Shown here: piece by piece, positions 12,022 through 25,365 of the stretch
How the letters are laid out: the number at the start of each line of letters is the position of its first letter
How positions within the stretch are numbered: position 1 is the stretch's first letter
NCBI GenBank assembly: GCA_012295275.1
Contig: CM022665.1
Coordinates: 19,153,150 to 19,215,149, forward strand
Direction of reading: 5' to 3'
Source of the DNA: Chrysomallon squamiferum
Taxonomy: Eukaryota; Mollusca; Gastropoda; Neomphalida; Peltospiridae
DNA: 62,000 nt
Program-made: the position numbers and the translations under genes
Notes under the pieces: model-generated
Told to the model about the DNA's origin: nothing
Database searches by the model: none
Seen by the model: the letters and a program-made list of their open reading frames with translations, nothing else

Positions 12022-13039
12022 GTATTGGTCATATTACTACATGTAGCAGATAAAATATAAAATCAAGATCATATTAATTAAATTAATATATCTTCCTGAG
12101 AAATATCTAACTAAACAGAAACTAGGAGCAAGAAGGAAATGCTGAAACCATATTTTTATATACGAATTTGTACAAAACAGTACATTATTTTAATGTTAAA
12201 ATTTCTGTTATATTTAATTTGGACAGGCTGGAAAGAAAATGAGCTAATTTAACTTTGTCAAATTCTGGTGTTCATTTTTAGAATATTAAATTTTATTCAT
12301 CCCAAACATAAACGTTATTCACTTTAAACTGCATGTCAAATTATTATAATTCTGTGGCATGTCAGAGTTGTTTTTACTATTATTATTATTATTATTATTA
12401 TTACTATTAGTTGTTGTTGTTGGATTTTATTGTCCAAGCTACATTATCACAAACAAGGACACTAAAACTAAAACTAATAATAATAAATTAAATATCTATG
12501 TGAAATACTAGCTAAGCAATAACAATGCCAATGTTTTTAATCTCATAAACTGTAGGATTACAGTATGTAGAAGAATGTATTACAGATATATAATAAAAAA
12601 ATTAATATGCACAAACTTTTAAAATATAAACATATTTTTGTGATTAAAAAAATTATTATATGAAAATATATTTGGATATCTCATACATTTATCTGGTAAA
12701 ACATTTATCACACTTAATAAAACAGGATCACTACATTCAAATATATTGAGGATATTCATCTCCTATTTTGTCACAGTTACAAATATGACATTTTCTATTT
12801 TCTCTTAGAGCATTAAACCACTGTCCAGGTTTTACATGTACATAAAACATTAGCATTCTTTTCTGATAGTATTCTATTTTCTAATTTCAGTTCATTTTTG
12901 AAATTCTATAATTAACTGAGACATTTCAATTTCATTTTTACATATTTGTAAAAACTGATCCAGGAATACTTTTGATACCATTTCATGTAACAATTTAACG
13001 TTATCAAACTTGTGAAATGTCTTCTTTTTGTTCTCTTGT

Positions 13040-13780
13040 TGACTACAAGTCAAGGCCAGCAGTGACTATGAAAGATTCTGTTCTCTGTAGATCACTTCTT
13101 GTGTCATACAGCTTCTAAAAGAGTTGTTGTAGTTGTCCAGATAGTTTCCCTCAGCCACTGTAGATTTTTTGCAGTTATGGATGATATGTTCAGTCCATCT
13201 TTTCTGCTTTTCCACAGCAGCACTTGGAAGACGATACCATCCAGAACCTCTTATGCATATGCTGGTTGAGCCTGTTGTGTACCGTCCTTAATCAGAAAAT
13301 GATGACTTGTTCATGGCAGCACAACAGGTAATAATCATAAATTTTGTTTGGGAAGTCTACAGAGGATTTAATGAGGATTGTCATCTCTTCGTATGTTACC
13401 CAGTTATCTTTCTGTTCATTACCTTCATCTAGTTTTGCCAGTCTGTTGGCATTCTCATTTCTAGGTTTGCCACAGTGAGCTGGGATCCATCGTTTTATGA
13501 CTTGGTTGACACTGCTGACAGGCTGTGGGGTTTGTTGTTTTCAAGAGCCTAAAGGGCAGAGACAGCATTTTTGTGGAAGATGACATGTAAGCAGTTCCAT
13601 CTGATGCTTATAATGTTGGCAGCAAGAATGAGAGGCTCAACCTCTACAGCAAGTGTAGTGCAGTGTTTACCTGTAGGAATGTGCCTCCTCTTGTAGCCAC
13701 TAGGGTCAATGATGTATGTTCCAGCTCCTCCCAAGGAGAATCCATAACATGTATTAAATAATACAACTTTTACCAACACT
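13040..13780 (-). pseudogene. Non-LTR retrotransposon RNase H domain and 3' region, decayed
   Basis: Read on the minus strand from 13779: a G-G-A-G-T-Y-I-I-D-P-S-G segment, then I-P-T-G-K-H-C, then A-V-E-V-E-P-L-I-L-A-A, matching the start of an RNase HI domain (the family's catalytic Glu region appears as E-V-E). After a frameshift, I-K-R-W-I-P-A-H-C-G and N-E-N-A-N-R-L-A-K-L give the C-terminal RNase H motif (about 13440-13500). Further down, L-R-T-V-H-N-R-L-N-Q-H and a C-C-C-G-K-A-E element resemble the zinc-knuckle tail of animal LINEs. Several stops and shifts make it inactive. It abuts the reverse transcriptase remnant on the same strand, possibly as a different element. Confidence 0.75.
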
Positions 13781-13895
13781 TTTTGAATATTACAAATTAT
13801 GTTCCCCCAAAAATGTTATCACTTTTATTTTTACAGAAATGCAAAGGGAATACCATCCTAGTTCACCACAGACCACACAACCAGAGATACATTTA

Positions 13896-15140
13896 TTAAC
13901 AGAGTAAATTTTGCAAAATTTCATACAGTCTTTCCATTAATTGTACATTTGTAAAACCCCTTACTTCACAACCACACAATAAAAGTGATTGTACAAATTT
14001 GTCAAATAAATCATTTACACAGACAATGATGAGATTATTCAGGTGACTTTTATCTATTATGATGTATGAAGCCTTCATTGCTTTATTATATAGATGTTTT
14101 ACATGGTAATTAAATAAATTGTTTCTTGTAAAGTGTATGCCCACATATTTATAGTTTTCAACTATATCAATAATCTTTAAATATATAATCATGGAGTTTT
14201 CTCCTTTAATTTTAAAATGTTAAGATTAAAATGTAAAACATCCAATGGTTCTGCTAACAGTATGGTATCGACAGCATATAGTGGATTAAAAAACTTTAAA
14301 TAAACATTAAATTCTTCACTAAACATTGTTGTAATTGATTCTAGTCCATTTGTCTTATTAGCTGTAAGAAACTACTCTAGATCATTCAGAAAAATAGAAA
14401 ATAGAAATGGTGAGATATTTTCTCCTTGCCTAATGATAATTTCACAATCAAAACTATCAGATAAACCATTCACTGTAATTCTTGCCTTTGCAGCTCCATA
14501 CAAATTTACTAAAACATTCAAATAATTTCCATTTATATCAGATCTAATTAACTTATTGGATAGTTCTTTTCTCAAGATTATATCAAATGCTTTCTCAAAA
14601 TCTACTTTGTTCATTAAAATAATTAAGGAGTATAAAGAAAATATTTGGTCTGTTATGGAATAATTTTTCTGAAATCCAGATTAATTTTCTAAAAATCAGG
14701 TTTTTTTTCATCTGCATTCTTATTTAATCTAGAATTAAGTACATCGCAAATAATTTACCAAAACAGCATAATAATATAATAGGTCTACAGATTTCAGGGT
14801 CATTTCAGGGGCCTTTATGTTTATATATTGGTTTAACCAACTATATGGTGTAACATTAAATAACAGTGCCTACAAAAATAGCATACAAATATTAAAAGTA
14901 TTCTTAATATGTTCATTAATAATAAAGTCTTCTCCAGCTGATCAATTACAGTGGAGTCTGTGCATTGTTCTAGTTATTTCCTCTGCTTAAAATGGCTTGT
15001 TCAGAATATCATTAGTAGTTTTCTGTCTTCAGTGGAAATATATATGAGGTTTATATTTGATGTAAAATAACCATTATTTCATATAGTACCTATACACTTA
15101 CTTGATCATGCACTTTGTTCTGAGTCAGTAGATACATTTT
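13896..15140 (-). pseudogene. Non-LTR retrotransposon reverse transcriptase, decayed
   Basis: Minus-strand frames collinear with a reverse transcriptase. N-terminal palm near 14780-14680 includes P-E-I-C-R-P-I-I-L-L. At 14614-14372 come V-D-F-E-K-A-F-D (catalytic block A), then I-R-Q-G-E-N-I-S-P-F-L-F-S and L-N-D-L-E followed by a stop. At 14278-14267 the YADD box reads Y-A-V-D, so a catalytic Asp is lost. At 14192-13896 the thumb reads K-Y-V-G-I-H-F-T-R-N to L-L-L-C-G-C-E-V-R-G-F. Stops and the mutated box show it is dead. A LINE with R-Q-G-E-N-x-S-P is typical of a clade common in molluscs and other invertebrates; the exact clade needs alignment. Confidence 0.82.
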
Positions 15141-15454
15141 GTCTCATCCATATAGGAATAACTCTGTTTCCACTAACTGAAGTTCAAAATATGGCTATAC
15201 AGTTACCAAATCTATTTCTAATCATTACTTATTTAATGATTATTGATGTATATTATATGTTTTAAAATTAATGTAATGATTTTTATGCATATTAACAACA
15301 TTAGTCCAAAGAATGATATTTATGTATATACATGTATATGTATCTGATATAATTAAACTGAAGAAAGTACGTTGATATTAACCAAAAATAATTATGTGAT
15401 ATCTAGAAAGAAACAAGAAACTTGTATCTCCATCCAACCATCCATATGTGTGTA

Positions 15455-15459
<5 letters not shown>

Positions 15460-15506
<47 letters not shown>
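15460..15506. repeat. (TG)n microsatellite
   Basis: About 23 TG units. From 15507 to 16329 I see only AT-rich sequence with an (AAT)n tract at 15705-15731. Confidence 0.95.
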
Positions 15507-15509
<3 letters not shown>

Positions 15510-16329
15510 CAGTGAACATATACCAAAACTGCATACCATAAGTAGATTCTTTTATGATATTGCAGAGATCCTGAGGTATCCATATTTTATATGCAAGTCT
15601 GCCTATGTGTGTATATGTATATATGCATATCTGTATAAATATGTAAATGTATACAAATCTGTATGAGTGTATATAAATATATATATCAAAAATTACTTTT
15701 AACTGAATAATAATAATAATAATAATAATAAGAGGGAAGTTTAAATGTGAATACCTTCTATATTACAGCAGACTGTTCTGGAACTGTCCCATGTAGAACT
15801 GAAAGTTAGGAATTATGTTCTTATTGAATTGATTCTTGTATTAACTTACATTTTTTTCTCCTTAATTTTAAATACATAACAAACAGTAAAACAAAAATGT
15901 AAATATAAATAATCCCATTAAGAAGACAACAGTTATAGTCCAGACATCATTGCTTATTTCAAACGACTCCCATAACCATTCAGGCCACAAAAATTGCAAT
16001 TAGACCATGAATACATTAAAAGATATGGTGAGATCAAAACAAGCAACATCTTTTGGTTAAGCTTGAAAAGTTCATCATAGGAGTATTGTAACAGCAATTT
16101 TAAAACAGTTACATAAAGTACATAATTAACAAGCTGAAACATTTATCCAAAAAATCATTATAAAGATTATTTCAATCCTAAGATATGTCCACTAAAGTTT
16201 TCTAATGTAACAGTGCATTTTTCTGCAATCACATGAAAGATCTAGTGATTTTAGTCACTTCATGAAACCCCAAATGTGTCAGAGTAATTTTAAAGCAGAC
16301 ATATCTTTATTAAAAATAATGGTTAGGTT

Positions 16330-16660
16330 ATCAATCAATTTAATGTATTTGTTTGATCAACATAATTAATTACTACAAAATAACTGATCATAATAACAAT
16401 TAAGATGAAGGATACAGTTTGAAGAGAAACTTAAAGCATACATAGTCGTATAACATGAAGTTAGATAATTAGACATCAAGGAAAATATTAAACAATGGTA
16501 GAATAACTTTTTAAGCTAGGCTTTCATCCTATCTTGAGTTTTTATGTGGACAGTTTTGTCCTATCTTGTTTTTTCACTGTGGAGGGGCTTTTGTCCCTCT
16601 GTGCATTTTTGGATTGGGGGGAACTATGCATGTACCCCACCAACTGATATGCAAAGGTTC
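16330..16660. mobile_element. Dispersed repeat, copy A (partner at 44880-45290)
   Basis: Diverged copy of the element at 44.9-45.3 kb. The shared body runs TTTAATGT-TTTGTT-GATCAACATAATTAA (about 16338-16370) to GATGAAGGATACA (about 16404-16416). It is followed at 16545-16640 by several GG(A)GGCTTTTGTCC-like words (for example AGGGGCTTTTGTCCC at about 16583). No reading frame. Probably a non-autonomous element; class unknown. Confidence 0.6.
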
Positions 16661-18540
16661 ATTTATGAAGTTTTACATTTTCTTTCCTACAATGCAATAC
16701 TGATTCCCATACATACTCACATAGAATGTTCTTACATACACACCTAGATTGTACTGCTTACTTTTCTTTTGAGTTCTTTTTATACTTTTTACTTCTTTTC
16801 CTCACTTTGTTCTCTCTAATTTGTTTCTTCTTCTTCCAGTCTGCATTTACCTCATTTGCCTTTAATTCATTTTTTCACATTTTTCACATTTTTTTCACCA
16901 TAAAAAATTATATTCCATTTGTTACTACTTTCTTCTTGTTTTCATTCTACCCATTTTACCTTTCTTTTACTTATTCTCTAATTTTATTGTTGATATTATT
17001 ACTATTACGTGTGATTTTTGATTTTTCCCTTTAATTCATTTTTGTTTTCCATTTTAGTTTTTCTTTTTTTTCTTTCAAATATTTAGTTTTCTCTGGAAAT
17101 AAATGGGGGAAATGATTTTTAATTTTTTATTTTTATTTTTTTTAATTTAATTTATCTATATTTATTTTTCATTTATTTTCAGTATTTCCATTCTTTGGTA
17201 CAGATTTTCTCCATTTTCTTTCTCTTATTCTTTCACTTTGCTCACTTTTTCTTTTGAAACTGATTAATGTTAAAGTGTATAACATCAAACAGTGGATTTA
17301 TACTGTATTAACAAGTAGTATATTGTTTACTTAATGGACAACAGAAATAATATATGTTGCTTCCTCAAACATTCTCAGTAGTATATTTTGTCATCTTATA
17401 CAATCATCCACATCCAGCTTACTCATTCACTATATGTAATTTTTTATGTATCCCTCCAAACACTCAAAAACCAACATAAACCATATGTACAAAAAATTAA
17501 ACTATTTTCAACCTATTAGATTTTATCAGTTTTAAATACCCACATACATAGCTGTATCTATATCACTGTATCTTAATGAATCACAGTTTCTCCATAGGTT
17601 CTAAAGGAAAAATACTGGTAAAGTTTATTCAGATAATAATTTGTAACTTTTTTCATATCAGTGATATCCTGGTGTCATTTTTATCTGCCTTATTTATTTA
17701 TTTTTTTTTTATTTTTTTTTTTTATTTTTATTATTTTTTTTATTATTATTATGATTTTTTTTTTGTTGTTTTTTGATGATATATAATTTTATAGGAAAAT
17801 TATATTTTTGAAAATTTTGTGATATATACTGAATCAGTGGGATACAAATATAATCCTCTGCCACATCATTTGTGAACACAAATAAAAGTTCAGCATTTAC
17901 GTTCCACCACCAACGTTTCTTCATCAGTTCTAGCTATATAATGTACACCAGTTCTTTACCAGTCCAATGCCATGCATTCAATGCCAACTTGCCAAGGTTT
18001 ACCATTTAGCTGCTTTGTTCTTTTCACTCATCAGATTTTAAAAATAACTATTAATATGCTTTGAAGGGCAGTGGTATTAAAATTTGGCTAGTCAGACTGT
18101 ATTAAACAGTTAACTATGCTTCTGACTGATAAGAAATATGCATGCTTTTCAGATGCACAAAGTCTCACACACAAGCCTAGTGATGTCAACAGTAACATCA
18201 CTGATGCAAAGTGAAGTGAAAATTCTAAATAATCACAATATCAGTGCATGTGACATACATGAACATTTGTTAAGTGCAGCATTAATGAATTTCTTGAATT
18301 GGTGTAAAATGGTTTACTTGCATACATCATTGTCAGCATCTCACCAAGAATAAGACTATTGACATATTATTCTGAAAGGATGCACTGATGCTTGTTGTTA
18401 TTATTAAATCAATAACACATTTAAATTGTGTAACAAATTTTAGTCGAACCTCAGATATAAAGCACGGCAAATCAAACTTGTTATTTGCATCCTTGAAAGA
18501 ACATGTATATTAAGTATAATATAGCTTGAATGTCTGTTAT
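16661..18540. other. Pyrimidine-rich non-coding stretch
   Basis: Strongly T/C-rich from about 16745 to 17270 and T-rich at 17700-17770; frames here are Phe/Leu-rich by composition. A slightly less biased block at 17800-18360 has a 71-codon frame without domain signal. Confidence 0.5.
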
Positions 18541-19160
18541 GGTCTGTCTCTCTGTATAGGAATGTATCCATATCTATCAACCAGATTCATAAATTTATCT
18601 GCTGTCTTCATATCCACCTCTGTATCTATCAACTTATCTATCTATTTATCAGCTACCTACCTACCAGTTTATCTGTTTGCCAAAATACCTTACTAACTTC
18701 CTGCCTGCCAGTATATCTGAAGATCATTGTATGTACCCATCTAGCTATCTTTCTATCACAGTGATTTACAAAACAACTAATTATCTACCTACTACATAAC
18801 ATTCTATCTACATACCTTTCTACCTATTGCACCTACAATACTTGTCTAGCTATCGATTTATATATCTAACAAGTAATCTGTGTATCATATTCATGTAGCT
18901 ATCAATCAGTTTATCTGTTTATCTTTGTATTTTAATATAGATCTGTGCATTCATCAATCCCTTTATTTTTTATTGATGTTTAGCTACCTACTTCAGTATT
19001 TAGCTACTGTAATGTTTACCAACATCTACATTAAATGCCTACCTACCAACCTATTTATTTGCATGCCTATCTTACAACCTACAAAACTGTCTACTCATCT
19101 GTCTACCTACACACATTCATTGTCTATCTATCTATCTATTGTTCCTTCTCTTTTCTATGC
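18541..19160. repeat. Degenerate TCTA/CCTA tetranucleotide tract
   Basis: More than 600 bases dominated by interrupted TATC, TACC and TGTC words, ending in a purer TCTA run at 19121-19139. It looks like an old, heavily mutated tetranucleotide microsatellite. Confidence 0.7.
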
Positions 19161-19260
19161 TTTAATATGACCTGATATTTACATCTATAATTTCTAAAAA
19201 TGTTTATAAAAAGTAGGTTAATCTATAGAATTATTATATTTATTTATTTATTCATCTCTG

Positions 19261-19263
<3 letters not shown>

Positions 19264-19313
<50 letters not shown>
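19264..19313. repeat. (TG)n microsatellite
   Basis: About 25 TG units. Confidence 0.95.
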
Positions 19314-19317
<4 letters not shown>

Positions 19318-19757
19318 AGGAGTCAGTACGTATATGTTATACCATTGATTCTGCTGGATATTATAAATGTTTGAAATTTATAAATACACACAACTTACAA
19401 CTGATAATAAAATTAAAAAATAAATTTTGTTCTAATATCAGTTATTTTTCCAAGATTCTAACTTAAAATGTTTGATGGTGGATCAGATTACAAAATCAGA
19501 GAACAATAATAACAATGTGCCTGTTTGCCAAGACTGATGACTCATAACATTCTAGGTACAATTGCGTGATGTCATTACATACTGACTTGTAGAAAAAGGG
19601 AAATTAACAAGCTAAATCAATTCAAACAGTTTTTAAGGAGGTTCTAAATGAAAATTACACTGACAGCCATTCCCATTGAAAATGCCAACACTTCATCACA
19701 GTGTAGTTCAGATTTATTTATTTTGTTTAAATTTTATTTTTCTCCTTGTTTTAGTTT

Positions 19758-19758
<1 letters not shown>

Positions 19759-19802
<44 letters not shown>

Positions 19803-20091
19803 ACACACTCAGATTATATTGACACATAAAACACACCATAGCATACATAAATCCAGACAAAAAATCCACACCAGATACAAAACCAAAACAAACCCCAGTC
19901 TCTGGACACAGAACAAACACAAAACACCACAGAATACACAGCATTATAATATACAGCATACACAAAGAACACACACACACACACACATACATGGCAAAGA
20001 ACACACAGGACAACACACACATACATAATAATAATAATAATAACACCATATGATGATGATAATAATAAATAATAAATAATAATAATAATAA

Positions 20092-20125
<34 letters not shown>
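19759..20125. repeat. Compound TA / ACAC / AAT microsatellite cluster
   Basis: (TA)n at 19759-19792, AC-rich sequence to 20026 with a pure (AC)n at 19971-19986, then (AAT)n units to 20125. Long frames on both strands follow from the repeat periodicity, not coding. A short (TA)n tract lies at 20503-20522. Confidence 0.85.
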
Positions 20126-20781
20126 CTAACTAAATAAATAATAATAACAAAGAGTCAGAGAATAATAAACTGGCTGAAGATAACAATCCAGATTTAGCAG
20201 CAGCAGGAAAGAAAAAAGAAAACAGTTTAAACTGGACAGAAGTACAGATGTACAGTTCTCTTCTTTGTTTCAGGTGCAGTGATTACAAATCTTATCTGTC
20301 ATTTATTGATCTCTTTGTTTTAACAGTGTCAGTATTTCACTTACAAATGTTTTAAACATCCTATTTCATACATATGATTATTAAATCTTGTTTATAATAT
20401 TACAGAACTGTTTTTTAGTTATGTGGATTTACAAATATTATTTCCTGTTAATAAAATGATTTCAATATTATAGACATTAATACCAATCTTTTTTTCAGCA
20501 TTATATATATATATATATATATGTTTGCATATATTGTATTTGTAAATATATATGGCATCATATCTGATGTTTACAATAAAATCCATTTTAACTGAGGTCA
20601 TATTAGATATTTCATAATTCAGAAAATAATAATCTTTAACTTAATAATGAATTAATATCTTTTCTTGGGAATGAGTAGTTTTAAACATAGAATTTTGTTT
20701 GCAGTAACATTGTATATGAGTTTGTGTCAGTTTGGGGTAAGTTGCAGCTACCTAGCAGCCTTTGGCTTGGGAAGTTTCATG

Positions 20782-21494
20782 TTAGTCATTTTTAGAGCCT
20801 TTGGAACGTGTAGAATTGCGGATGGGGGGGCACATAATGGTCATCAGAACTACAGTGAGATGCAGGCTATTTGTCAAATTTAGCATCTGCTGTTGAAGTT
20901 GATGGTAAAACAGGGAGACTATCAGTTGGAGGAATATCTCAAATGTATCTGCAGACATTATTTTACTGTTTCTAAATTTTATGATCAACAGCCATGCGGT
21001 CACCGACATTACCTGTTAATCGGTTTCCTCTTGCTCTGCCTCTGGCTTCCAATCACTTGGTTCTGATGGAGTGAAGTCAATATTTGTAAAACATGCCCTT
21101 GATAAAAGGGAAAATGCACAACAATATATTCCTCAGAATCATAGCCGACAGGTGCACCATATTCACCATGCTTAAATGGGCAGTAAACAGCCCAGTCTAG
21201 GTGATGAGATGAGTGTGGAGACAATGTCTGCCTCACAATACCATTATCCCTAGCTGGGTCAACAACCTGTAATGTTAGGTGTGATTCATAGTTTTCTAGT
21301 CTGAGACTATGTTTAATGATGCTGTACGTGTATTGAATGAAGAGCTCGTCATTGATCCACCAAGGTTTAGCTGCACAACCGATGCATCCACGTGGTGCTG
21401 CCCTGATGAAGTAGTTGAGATAGCCGACATGAGGAAATATGAACATGGGTGGTCCTATCGCACAACTTACCTCTTCATCACTGGCACAGCTTAG
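20782..21494 (-). pseudogene. pogo/jerky-type DDE transposase remnant
   Basis: A minus-strand frame of 145 codons (21446-21009) reads R-A-A-P-R-G-C-I-G-C-A, then W-W-I-N-D-E-L-F, N-Y-E-S-H-L-T-L-Q-V-V-D-P-A-R-D-N-G-I, and P-H-S-S-H-H-L-D-W-A-V-Y-C-P-F-K. This is the order of the DDE_1 superfamily endonuclease of pogo, Tigger and jerky elements. The segment ahead of N-Y-E-S-H is shortened and the usual Asp-Asn is Glu-Asn, so a catalytic residue is lost. The Q-P-L after S-H-x-L is deleted. Weak C-terminal similarity continues to about 20782 with stops. It is a transposon fossil; complete ends were not identified. Confidence 0.72.
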
Positions 21495-22900
21495 GTCAGT
21501 GCATACTTACTGATAGAGATGATGTGAAAACAACAGGTTACAATAATAGCTACCTAACCTAGTTATCAGACACCACATATGATTTCAGGATAATCTCCAG
21601 AACGAGTTCAAAGGAAATTCACAGACTTCTCTGCCTAAGATCAACTTTATACAGCAAAATGTATACTTTTAGGCAGAGCACCTTTGTTCTTTAGAAAAAT
21701 CACATGTCCACTACATCAGTAAGAAATGTATGCTAACAATAATCAACAGATGGCAGCACCTTTCAGTCATAACCACTCAGATAAATTACCCAGTAGCACA
21801 ACTTAACCCCTCCTCCCCTTCAGTTATGTGTGTCTGATTATATTTAATTACATATGGCATTGAAAACTGAAAGTATATTATTGTTTACTTAAACTATATC
21901 TTCTGTAAAATCTTTAGTATCTTGTTCTCTGATAGCAGAAAGGAAAATATTTTTGTAAACAGTATTCTCTAAATGAAATAGTTGCAAATGTTTTTCATCA
22001 CTCATGAGGTGTGGCTGTGAAAACAAGGCAAATCTTATGAAAGCTATAAAATAAATTTGAAAAAACGTACCGATTTTAATTTGATATTTTTCTTTCTAAT
22101 CTGTCATACGCGTTTATTCAGCGGTGGAAGCTGATATTAATAATAACGCATTATAATAATTTTCCATGTTTTTAGCATCATCCTAATTTCTCAGTAAAAT
22201 TTCTGATTGGCGAGTGTAGTTTTAATATTTATATAGTCAACTTAGATTTGAATAAATATTCTGTTGTTTGTTTCTAGCATAAAAGTGGTCGTCATATGAC
22301 GCAGAGCTGGTATTATTTGTTTATATTTTTTAATTATAAAATGCTTGGAATAAGAGTAAACTGTGATAAGAATTTGTCATCTTAGACCAAAGATTTTCTG
22401 AAAAAAAAAACAACAACAAAAAAACGAATGTTCGGCTTGATCTAAACGTCGTCTTCCTTCTGTGTTTTTTTTTTTTTTTTTTTTTTTTTTTGGTTCATGG
22501 GAGGCTACACTTGTTTCATGTGAGAGTTCATTGTAAATAGTAATTGTTTCCCTTGATAATGGAAATTGGCATCCATACGTTATTAATAAAAAATAAAAGA
22601 AAAAAAGAACCGAATCAAACCAAAATATTAAAATAAATAAATAATAATAATAATGATAATGGTGATGATAAGAAGAAGAAGAAAATAAAAGAAAAGAAAA
22701 TGAATGCTTGGTAGCAAAAAGGTTTTATTATATTTTTACTATGTCTGATGATCAAAAAATAAACGTAGTCCTATTATTTATTTATTTATTATATATATTA
22801 GATTTTTTTTTTTTTTTAAAAGACTAAACCTAGATGATTTTTTAACAAAATATTATTAAGAAAGACAATTTATTGGTGTCCGTTTCTATTGCGCCGACAC
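21495..22900. other. Non-coding gap
   Basis: Contains T-runs at 22465-22490 and 22804-22818, and AAT/AAG units at 22636-22695. No exon recognised. Confidence 0.5.
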
Positions 22901-22901
22901 T

Positions 22902-22980
22902 GAATTGCTCGAATAATAATTAACGGATGCACGGCCATTGCTCACCGGATAGTAACTCACCGGACAATTGCTCACCAATA
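22902..22980. repeat. ATTGCTCACCGGA-type direct repeats (probable MULE terminus)
   Basis: Three to four copies of CTCACCGGA or ATTGCTCACC within 75 bases, about 90 bases before a MULE transposase fragment. Short CACCGGACAATTG-type arrays at MULE ends are known; the opposite end was not found. Confidence 0.5.
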
Positions 22981-23067
22981 AAGTGAAAAATAGTGAAAAA
23001 AAATGTGTGGTAAGCACCAGTCAGTATATCAGGCGCTTCTTCAATGTGTACTGGACAAGTGGTTGAA

Positions 23068-23310
23068 TATGGTTTCTATCCAGATACAGAAGTAATGGGT
23101 ACAGACTTTGAGAAGGCAGTTACACAAGCTGTTTCATCTGTTTTGGGGGTGCACGTGAGGACACAGAGTTGTTTCTATTATTTGTGACAGAGTACATGCA
23201 GAAAGATACAGGACCATAGACTAACTAAAGTGTATCAGTCGGAAAGGGATGTCAAAATGTTTGCAGGAATGATAATGGTCTGGTCTTTCTACCACGAAAA
23301 GGAGTGAAAG
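23068..23310 (+). pseudogene. MULE transposase core fragment
   Basis: Plus-strand translation gives P-D-T-E-V-M-G-T-D-F-E-K-A-V (a MULE catalytic Asp block), then S-C-F-Y-Y-L-stop-Q-S-T-C-R-K-I-Q, then L-T-K-V-Y-Q-S-E-R-D-V-K-M-F-A-G-M and S-F-Y-H-E-K-E. The order of D-F-E-x-A, C-x-F-H-x-x-Q-x-x-W-R-K-I-Q and the following helical region is that of the MULE transposase domain. It carries an in-frame TGA and is broken on both sides. Confidence 0.7.
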
Positions 23311-24115
23311 AGTGAGAAATAAAAGGATGGGTGATGTAGAAAAAGAATTAAACACATAGACATTTTTTGTTTGTTTAATGTTTCATGTAAGAAGGAACCA
23401 GTAGAACTGATGCATCTGATGTTGACGATAAGGTAATTTCTTTAAAGTTACTGTGCATATAACAGGTCCTCTACCTCTGCGTGTGCAGTAACCTCAGTGT
23501 GCTGTAGGGGTGAACATTCTTATGATGGCCAGTAACTGCACAGCTCCTCGTATGAGGCGCCTTGTTTGACGTGAGGTGCGATCCTGTTGTTGAGTCACGG
23601 TTAATGTCTGTAATAGTACATTGCCACTGACAATACACTGCTTTGGCCTGGAGTTCATGTAGAAGCTTAAGAGGTAACAACCATCTTTTGTCTTTTTTCT
23701 TTTTTTAATTGTTTCTGTCGCTCTTGGACGGTGGCTTGGGTCACTTGGGTGTTTCCATATATATATTGCCTGAGTGTATCAACCAAGTATACCTGGCATG
23801 ACTGCCTGGTGATTATTCACAGCAGCATGTCCCCCTGTTGGACTTGGTGGGGGCATGCTTGATGGATTCTGTAAACAAAATAAATTTAATAATAAAAAAA
23901 TCTGAAATTACATTTTTTGAGTCCTCGCCAAGATTTTTAATTTTCAGTTCTTCTGTTCACGGAGCCTTGGCCAAACTTTCGCCATTTTCAGTTCAGAAGG
24001 TTACATGATGAGAACCGAAAACTGCAAAAATGAAATGATTCCAACGAATACACTGATCCTCAGATCTAACAAGCTATCTCTTCCGCAATCAATCAAGGCC
24101 GGGTATCTTAGTTTT
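23311..24115. other. Non-coding gap between transposon fragments
   Basis: Higher GC than its surroundings at 23460-23900, likely more decayed transposon, but no domain can be read. Confidence 0.4.
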
Positions 24116-24600
24116 TCAAAGTATATGGCCGTGCACAGTCAGCTTACAAAAATAAGTTGATTTGTGCCCATTGTGGCTGATTAGAAAGCATGCATAATGG
24201 AGAAATAGGTTCAATGGGTAAGAGGTAAGAAACACTTGCAGTTTCAAGGAGCCAGGAAGTTGGTGGAAACAGACACATCTGATGTGGTAAGACAGTCTCA
24301 TCCCGCAGCGGTCATGAGTTCTTTGAAAAAGTGTTGCAAGGAATCCTGATTTTACCTGCAATAAAATGAAACCAAATACAAAAGCTGTCAGACATTGTAA
24401 AGGCTGAAAAACAAGAAACAAATGCACTTCAGAAACATAAAGAAGCAGCCCAGATAAGAAAAGACATTATTGTTTCTAAAATGTAACAGACATCTGAACT
24501 GCAGCCAGTTAATTTTCCAAGAATGAAGGGTCCTAGCTCCAGTCACATATAAGGAATCAAGACATAAATTCGGATTTGATAGCATTTCAGCTTACAGAGT
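24116..24600 (+). pseudogene. Decayed reading frame, unclassified (possibly transposon)
   Basis: One plus-strand frame is largely open with a few stops: it includes N-K-L-I-C-A-H-C-G and a helical charged end D-I-V-K-A-E-K-Q-E-T-N-A-L-Q-K. The composition is protein-like and less AT-rich than the flanks. I cannot assign a family; its position between MULE fragments suggests the same or a nested element. Confidence 0.3.
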
Positions 24601-25278
24601 GTTATATTTTAATCATTTTCAGTGTAATAAGAATATACCCACCATAAAAATAAAAATAAAAACACCCAAAAAACGAAAATGAAATAACGAAAAAGAAAAC
24701 CCCAACAGAAACACAAACAAAATCCCAATAACAAATACGACGACAAAAAATAATAATAATAAATTAAAAAAAAAATTAAAAATTAAATAATAATAATAAC
24801 AATAAATAAATAAATAAATAATAAAAAATTAAAAATCTATTTTAATACTGTTACTTAAGAAGACGACAATAATGATAAAATTGTTTTTTCTTTTTGTTTG
24901 TTTGTTGTTTTTTTTCTCTGTTAAGCAAATGGTATTTTCAATATAAATTTTATTTTCGTTGATTTTTCTTTTTATATAAGTTTTTCAATATTTTATCATT
25001 AATTTAATTAATTCAGTTCATTAAGGCTTCTATAATAATAATTATGATGATGATGATGATGATGATGATGACGATGATGGTGATACATTTGTTTCTTATT
25101 TTGAAGAATTCGGCTAAAACTGAACATGCAGAAACATCACTCAGGCGTCTGAGGTTTATTTCTCTTTATTTAGATATAAGGTACTTAGGAAATTCTTCCA
25201 AGACACTTGCGACATTAATATATGTCACTGAGACTATCTTAAGGAATCTAGGATATCAACTGTCTGCCAGTATGTGTG

Positions 25279-25282
<4 letters not shown>
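24601..25282. other. A-rich stretch and (TGA)n microsatellite
   Basis: A-rich low-complexity sequence from 24640 to 24835 and a (TGA)n tract at 25044-25080. No exon recognised. Confidence 0.6.

Positions 25283-25362
<80 letters not shown>
25283..25362. repeat. (GA)n microsatellite
   Basis: Forty GA units without interruption. Confidence 0.97.

Positions 25363-25365
<3 letters not shown>

Noticed and set aside
19648-20049. Long frames on both strands through AC/TA repeats
   Set aside because: Openness comes from repeat periodicity; residues are dipeptide repeats with no domain.
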